Of a DNA stretch of 45,714 nt, positions 42,150 to 45,714 are shown piece after piece. Below the pieces are notes generated by a model. It had not been told where the DNA came from. It saw nothing but the letters and a program-made list of their open reading frames with translations, and did not search any database. The first letter of the stretch is position 1. Each line of letters opens with the position of its first letter. Source of the DNA: CAZIOH01 sp964540815 (GTDB lineage Bacteria; Myxococcota_A; Polyangia; Fen-1088). The translations under genes and the position numbers were made by a program. The stretch lies in NCBI GenBank assembly GCA_964540815.1, contig CAZIOH010000050.1, positions 1 through 45,714 of the forward strand. Direction: 5' to 3'.

Positions 42150-44800
42150 CCGCGGTGTTTTCCAGTCTTCTCGGGCTTCTTGGCCAGCTCCTCGTCCGCG
42201 ATCTTCTTGAAGGTCTCGAACGGGTAGGCCCCCGCGATCTTGCGCCCGTTGATGAACACCGCCGGGGTGCCGTTCACCCCCAGGGTCGATCCCTCCTTGG
42301 TCTCGGCCTCGATCACGCTCTTGAACTTGCCCGAGTCGAGGTCGGCCTTGAACTTGCCGAGGTCGAGCCCGAGCTCCTGGGCGTACTTCTCGAGGCTCGG
42401 CCGCTCGAGCGCGGTGTTGTTCTCGAACAGCTTGTCGTGCATGGCCCAGAACTTCCCCTGGGCGTCGGCGGCCATGGCCGCCTCGGCGGCCGGCATGGCG
42501 TTCTGGTGGAACGGCAGCGGATAGTTCTTCCACACGAAGCGGATCTTGCCCTCGTAGGCCTTGGCCAGCTGGTCGAGCGAGGGCTCGACGCGCTTGCAGA
42601 ACGGGCACTGGAAGTCGGAGAACACCACCACGGTGAGCGGGGCGCTCTTCGGCCCCTTGGCCGGTGAGTGTCCCGGATCGACCTTGAAGATGGTCTTGTC
42701 GGCCTCGGGGCCGGCCTCCTCCTTGGCGGCGCCGGCCGGGGCCGCCGGCAGATCCGCCTTGGCGGTCTTCATGATGGTCTCGTACACCTTGGCCTTGGGC
42801 GTCCCCTTGGCGACCAGCGCCTGCGCGCTCGCCAGCTCGGTGTCGATCTTGGCCTTGAAGGCCTCGAAGGGCTGGGCGCCCGACAGGAACTTGCCGTTGA
42901 TGAAGAAGGCCGGCGTTCCGCGCGCGCCGATCTTGGCTCCCTGATCCGAGTCGGCCTGGATGGCGGGTTTGAGCTTGTCTCCGCCGTCGAGCGCGCTCTT
43001 GAACTTGCCCATGTTGAGGCCGATCTCCTGGCCGTACTTCTCGAAGCTCGCGCGGTCCAGGTTCTGCTGGTTGGCGAAGAGCTTGTCGTGCATCTCCCAG
43101 AACTTGCCCTGCTCACCGGCGGCGCGCGCGGCGATCGCGGCGGGCATGGCGTTCTGGTGGAACGGCAGCGGCAGGTCCTTCCAGACCAGCCGCACCTTGC
43201 CCTTGTACTCCTCCTCGACCTTGGCCAGGGTCGGCTCGACCCGGCCGCAGAACGGGCACTGGAAGTCCGACCAGATGACGATGGTGACGAGCGCGTCCTT
43301 CGGCCCCTTGACGGGCGCCGAGCCGATCTCGGCCTTGTAGACCACGTTGGCGTCGGGCTCGCCGGCGGCGGCCGGCGGCGGGGGCGGGGGAGCCGCCTTG
43401 TCGAGGCCGTTCTTGGTCAGCTCGGCGTAGAGGTTGGCGCGCGAGACGCCCTCCTTCAGCTTGGCGTCGGCCTTCTTGATCTCCTCATCGATGGTGCTCT
43501 TGAAGGCCTCGAGGGGCTGCGCGCCGCGCAGGTTGCGGCCGTTGATGAAGAAGTTCGGGGTTCCCCGTGCGCCGTACTTCTCGGCGTCGTCCGAGTCCTT
43601 CTTGATCCGGTCCTTGTACTTGTGGCTGTCGAGCGCGGCCTTGAACTTCGGCACGTCGAGGCCGATCTCCCCCGCGTACTTCTCCAGATCCGGGCGGGTG
43701 AGGGCGGTCTGGTTGGCGAAGAGCTTGTCGTGCATCGGCCAGAACTTGCCCTGCTCGTTGGCGGCCATGGCGGCCTCGGCGGCGGGCATGGCGTTCTCGT
43801 GGAACGGCAGGGGCAGGTTGCGGAAGGAGATCGAGATGTTGTCCCCGTAGTCCTTCTCGAGCTGGTTGAGGGTCGGGACCACCCGCCCGCAGAAGGGACA
43901 CTGGAAGTCGGAGAACTCGACGATGGTGACCTTCGGCTGCTTGCCACCCTTGGTGGGGGCGCCCGCGATCTCGACCTTGTAGATCTCCTCGCCGCCACCC
44001 GGGCCCTTGGCGGCCGGGGCCGCGGGGGTGGGGGCCGGGGCGGTGCGCGCCGCCACCATCAGCTTCGAGTAGACCTGCGCGGCCGGGGTGCCGGCGGCGA
44101 CCATCTTGTTCGCGGTGACCAGCTCCTCGTCGATGACCTTCTTGAACTCCTCGTAGGGCACCGCGCCCCGCACCGGGCGCCCGTTGATGAAGAAGTTGGG
44201 GGTGCCCTGCACCCCGATCTGCCGGCCGAGCGCCAGATCCGCGTCGATGCGGGCCTGCCCGCTCTTGGCCGCCAGGAAGCCCTTGAACTTGCCCATGTCG
44301 AGCCCGAGCTCCTGCGCGTACTTCTCGAGGTCGGGCTGCTTGATGTTCTGCTGGTTGGCGAAGAGCTTGTCGTGCATCTCCCAGAACTTGCCCTGGGCGT
44401 CGGCGGCCAGCGAGGCCTGCGCCGCCAGGGGGGCGTCCTGGTGGAACGGCAAGGGGTTGTGCCGGAAGTAGAGGCGAACCTTGCCGTTGTAGTCCTTCAT
44501 GATCTTGTCGAGGGTGGGCGTGACCCGACTGCAGAACGGACACTGGAAGTCGGAGAACGCGACGATGTTCACGAGCGCGTCGGCAGGCCCCCGCGGGGTG
44601 CCCTCGAGGGGGATCCGGTAGCGCTCGAGGCCGTCGGCGGGCGCCGCGCCTCCCTTGCTGTCATCCCCCTTGCTGTCGCCGGCCTTTCCGGCGGTCGTGA
44701 CGTCGGTGGTCGTGTCCCCACCTTTCCTCGCCATTCCCCCGAGGACGTAGCTGCCTACGCCGACGGCAAGAACCAGCGCGATCAATGTTCCCTTCTTCAT
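42146..44800 (-). CDS. Four tandem DsbA-like thioredoxin domains in one exported protein
   Basis: 884 residues. An N-terminal hydrophobic segment (MKKGTLIALVLAVGVGSYVLGG) is a membrane anchor or signal. Then four DsbA/thioredoxin_4 domains follow at a regular period, with active sites CPFC at 87-90, 301-304, 515-518 and 732-735. Each domain has SDFQCPFC, an LPFHQNAMPAA-type helix, the GKFWEMHDKLF segment, and a cis-Pro loop GTPNFFINGR or close variant; all four pairs of cysteines are retained. Spacers are short Ala/Pro/Gly linkers. Probably a periplasmic thiol oxidase or isomerase with four catalytic centres. ATG 44800 has AGGAGA upstream; a longer frame lacks support. It is the first gene of an operon with the TlpA-like gene. 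No DsbB homologue is in the window. Confidence 0.94.
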   Translation of the reverse strand: MKKGTLIALVLAVGVGSYVLGGMARKGGDTTTDVTTAGKAGDSKGDDSKGGAAPADGLERYRIPLEGTPRGPADALVNIVAFSDFQCPFCSRVTPTLDKIMKDYNGKVRLYFRHNPLPFHQDAPLAAQASLAADAQGKFWEMHDKLFANQQNIKQPDLEKYAQELGLDMGKFKGFLAAKSGQARIDADLALGRQIGVQGTPNFFINGRPVRGAVPYEEFKKVIDEELVTANKMVAAGTPAAQVYSKLMVAARTAPAPTPAAPAAKGPGGGEEIYKVEIAGAPTKGGKQPKVTIVEFSDFQCPFCGRVVPTLNQLEKDYGDNISISFRNLPLPFHENAMPAAEAAMAANEQGKFWPMHDKLFANQTALTRPDLEKYAGEIGLDVPKFKAALDSHKYKDRIKKDSDDAEKYGARGTPNFFINGRNLRGAQPLEAFKSTIDEEIKKADAKLKEGVSRANLYAELTKNGLDKAAPPPPPPAAAGEPDANVVYKAEIGSAPVKGPKDALVTIVIWSDFQCPFCGRVEPTLAKVEEEYKGKVRLVWKDLPLPFHQNAMPAAIAARAAGEQGKFWEMHDKLFANQQNLDRASFEKYGQEIGLNMGKFKSALDGGDKLKPAIQADSDQGAKIGARGTPAFFINGKFLSGAQPFEAFKAKIDTELASAQALVAKGTPKAKVYETIMKTAKADLPAAPAGAAKEEAGPEADKTIFKVDPGHSPAKGPKSAPLTVVVFSDFQCPFCKRVEPSLDQLAKAYEGKIRFVWKNYPLPFHQNAMPAAEAAMAADAQGKFWAMHDKLFENNTALERPSLEKYAQELGLDLGKFKADLDSGKFKSVIEAETKEGSTLGVNGTPAVFINGRKIAGAYPFETFKKIADEELAKKPEKTGKHRG

Positions 44801-45074
44801 GACTTCTCTTCTCCTGTGGTCTGACGAAACTGCGTTTTTGAGTGCGATCCTCGACCCACCCACGCGAAACGCGCCTTTGCGCACTCCCGCACGGGGCAAG
44901 CTTCTGCGGAACACCGGTGGAACCGGGGAGCCGCGCGACACATTCCAGTTGGGCCGGGTGCCCGCTCTCGAGGACGAGCGCGATCCACCCGCGTGGTCGT
45001 CGCTCCGTCACGCCCGCCGTTGCGGCGGGCGGAGCGGGCGTCCAACCGACCAACACCCCCCGCCGCCCGGCTGA
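44801..45074. other. Noncoding spacer before the tetra-DsbA gene
   Basis: This 274-bp region between two leftward genes should contain the promoter of the tetra-DsbA/TlpA operon. I see no convincing hexamer pair and no ORF with support. Confidence 0.4.
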
Positions 45075-45689
45075 TCAGCCGCGGGCCAGGGCGCCGTGCG
45101 CCGGCTCTATTCGCGGCGGTTCATCCGGAGGTTCGGACCCCCGGCCGCGGCGCGGGCGGCTCGCGACGGAAGACATGCGAGTGGCGGTGGGGGGAAGGAG
45201 ATCGGGAAGCGCGGCCAGCGCCACGGGCAGGGGAGCGTCGGCGTTCGAGGCGAGGGGGGGAGGAAACGGTATCCCGTGGCACAGGGATCGCTCGATGGCG
45301 GGCCGGGGGCTCCGGCGCACGCGCTGCGGCGCGAGCGAGCCGCCCGCCGGGTTCTCGGGGAGCCGGGAGATGTGGAAGCGGTAGTCGGATGTCATCGGGC
45401 TGCAGTCGCCCGACTCGAGCTGGAGATCGGCGCGGCTGTTCACCGCGACCGTGGACACGGCGGCGCGGCAATCCACCTCGGCCGGTGTCGCATACATCAC
45501 CGGCTCACGCGACCCGGCCGAGGCCTCGGCCGGGTCGCACTCGGCCGCCGCCAGCACGCAAACCGCACCCGCCGCGCCATCGGCCGGAGGGCCGGCGGGC
45601 AGCGCCGCCAGGGTGGCGGTCGCGACGGAGACGAGGACGGAGGTCGACAGAAACACGCGCGTAGACCCTAGCCGCAGGCTGCCAGTCAA
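45075..45689 (-). CDS. Secreted Cys-containing hypothetical protein
   Basis: 204 residues, not recognised. A signal peptide fits the first 32 residues: basic MTGSLRLGSTR, then FLSTSVLVSVATATLAALPAG. The mature part has five or six cysteines (VCVLAAAEC, VDCRAAV, SGDCSP, SLCHG), suggesting disulfides. The C-terminal third is Pro/Arg/Ser-rich. TTG 45689 is directly preceded by an in-frame stop, so the start cannot be further upstream. GTG 45656 is an alternative but would remove the basic n-region. A pair of short palindromic repeats lies immediately upstream. It is on the same strand as the tetra-DsbA gene, which could act on it. Confidence 0.6.
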   Translation of the reverse strand: MTGSLRLGSTRVFLSTSVLVSVATATLAALPAGPPADGAAGAVCVLAAAECDPAEASAGSREPVMYATPAEVDCRAAVSTVAVNSRADLQLESGDCSPMTSDYRFHISRLPENPAGGSLAPQRVRRSPRPAIERSLCHGIPFPPPLASNADAPLPVALAALPDLLPPTATRMSSVASRPRRGRGSEPPDEPPRIEPAHGALARG

Positions 45690-45690
45690 T

Positions 45691-45714
45691 CAAGACTTGG
45701 TTTCCAAGACTTGG
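45691..45714. repeat. Twin copies of CAAGACTTGG at the window edge
   Basis: Two 10-bp copies (45691-45700 and 45705-45714) are each nearly palindromic (CCAAGnCTTGG) and offset by 14 bp. They sit at -2 to -25 relative to the TTG of the secreted-protein gene, a typical repressor position, but the window ends here. Confidence 0.5.

Noticed and set aside
42150..42608. Longer frame upstream of the TlpA-like start
   Set aside because: It lies within the tetra-DsbA gene in another frame; the GTG overlapping the DsbA stop gives the proper anchor.

Overview
The window is about 45.7 kb of very GC-rich chromosomal DNA, gene-dense on both strands. It looks like a member of the Myxococcota, most likely the Polyangia side of the phylum. 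The evidence is a Cys-repeat lipoprotein ending in a MYXO-CTERM-like tail, lipoproteins with long Gly/Ser-rich linkers, two large Ser/Thr kinases with PEGA domains, an NtrC/PilR-type activator, an FHA-GGDEF enzyme and several orphan signalling proteins. I see no mobile element, CRISPR array, tRNA or rRNA, and no sign of a recent island. This is ordinary core and lineage-specific chromosome, but it holds several unusual fusions and regulatory regions.

Left third (1-17.4 kb). The 5' part of the B12-dependent ribonucleotide reductase nrdJ runs off the left edge; its promoter carries two NrdR boxes and DnaA-box-like sites. Rightward genes follow: a Cys-repeat lipoprotein, an S41 C-terminal processing protease, dnaK, lgt, a winged-helix/coiled-coil protein, sixA and an FHA-GGDEF diguanylate cyclase. 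A leftward cluster then encodes a sensor kinase, a histone-deacetylase-like enzyme (ATGA overlap with the kinase) and an MFS exporter. Beyond it alaC, rplM and rpsI form a second leftward set. A rightward SDR gene diverges from alaC across a G-quadruplex-prone intergenic region.

Middle (17.4-30.6 kb). A Gly-rich lipoprotein is followed by about 0.9 kb with little recognisable coding sequence. Next come a fused rRNA methyltransferase (S4-less TlyA joined to a THUMP/RlmL-like enzyme), a CBS-pair protein with a Cys4 ribbon and a palindromic promoter, and a PEGA-containing Ser/Thr kinase. Divergent from the kinase is a nickel-pincer-cofactor operon, larB-larC, translationally coupled to a PAS-PAS-HisKA protein that has no ATPase domain, and then a small conserved protein.

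Right third (30.2-45.7 kb). A small acidic/helical protein and a coiled-coil periplasmic protein with a recent 180-bp internal duplication are on the minus strand. On the plus strand are an EI24/CysZ-like membrane protein overlapping a cyclophilin gene, and a second Ser/Thr kinase with three PEGA domains behind a strong sigma70-type promoter. Convergent to that kinase is a long leftward series: a four-domain DsbA-like protein, a TlpA-like thioredoxin (GTGA overlap), a methyltransferase, a PilR/NtrC-type regulator, a TPR-like membrane protein and another methyltransferase. A Cys-containing secreted protein lies at the right edge.

The observations most worth following up are the TlyA-THUMP/RlmL fusion, the tetra-DsbA plus TlpA envelope redox pair, the kinase-like protein without an ATPase domain coupled to larC, the NrdR/DnaA-type control region of nrdJ, the CBS promoter palindromes, and a family of GACGAG-unit intergenic hairpins. 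I do not see one complete, previously undescribed multi-gene system.
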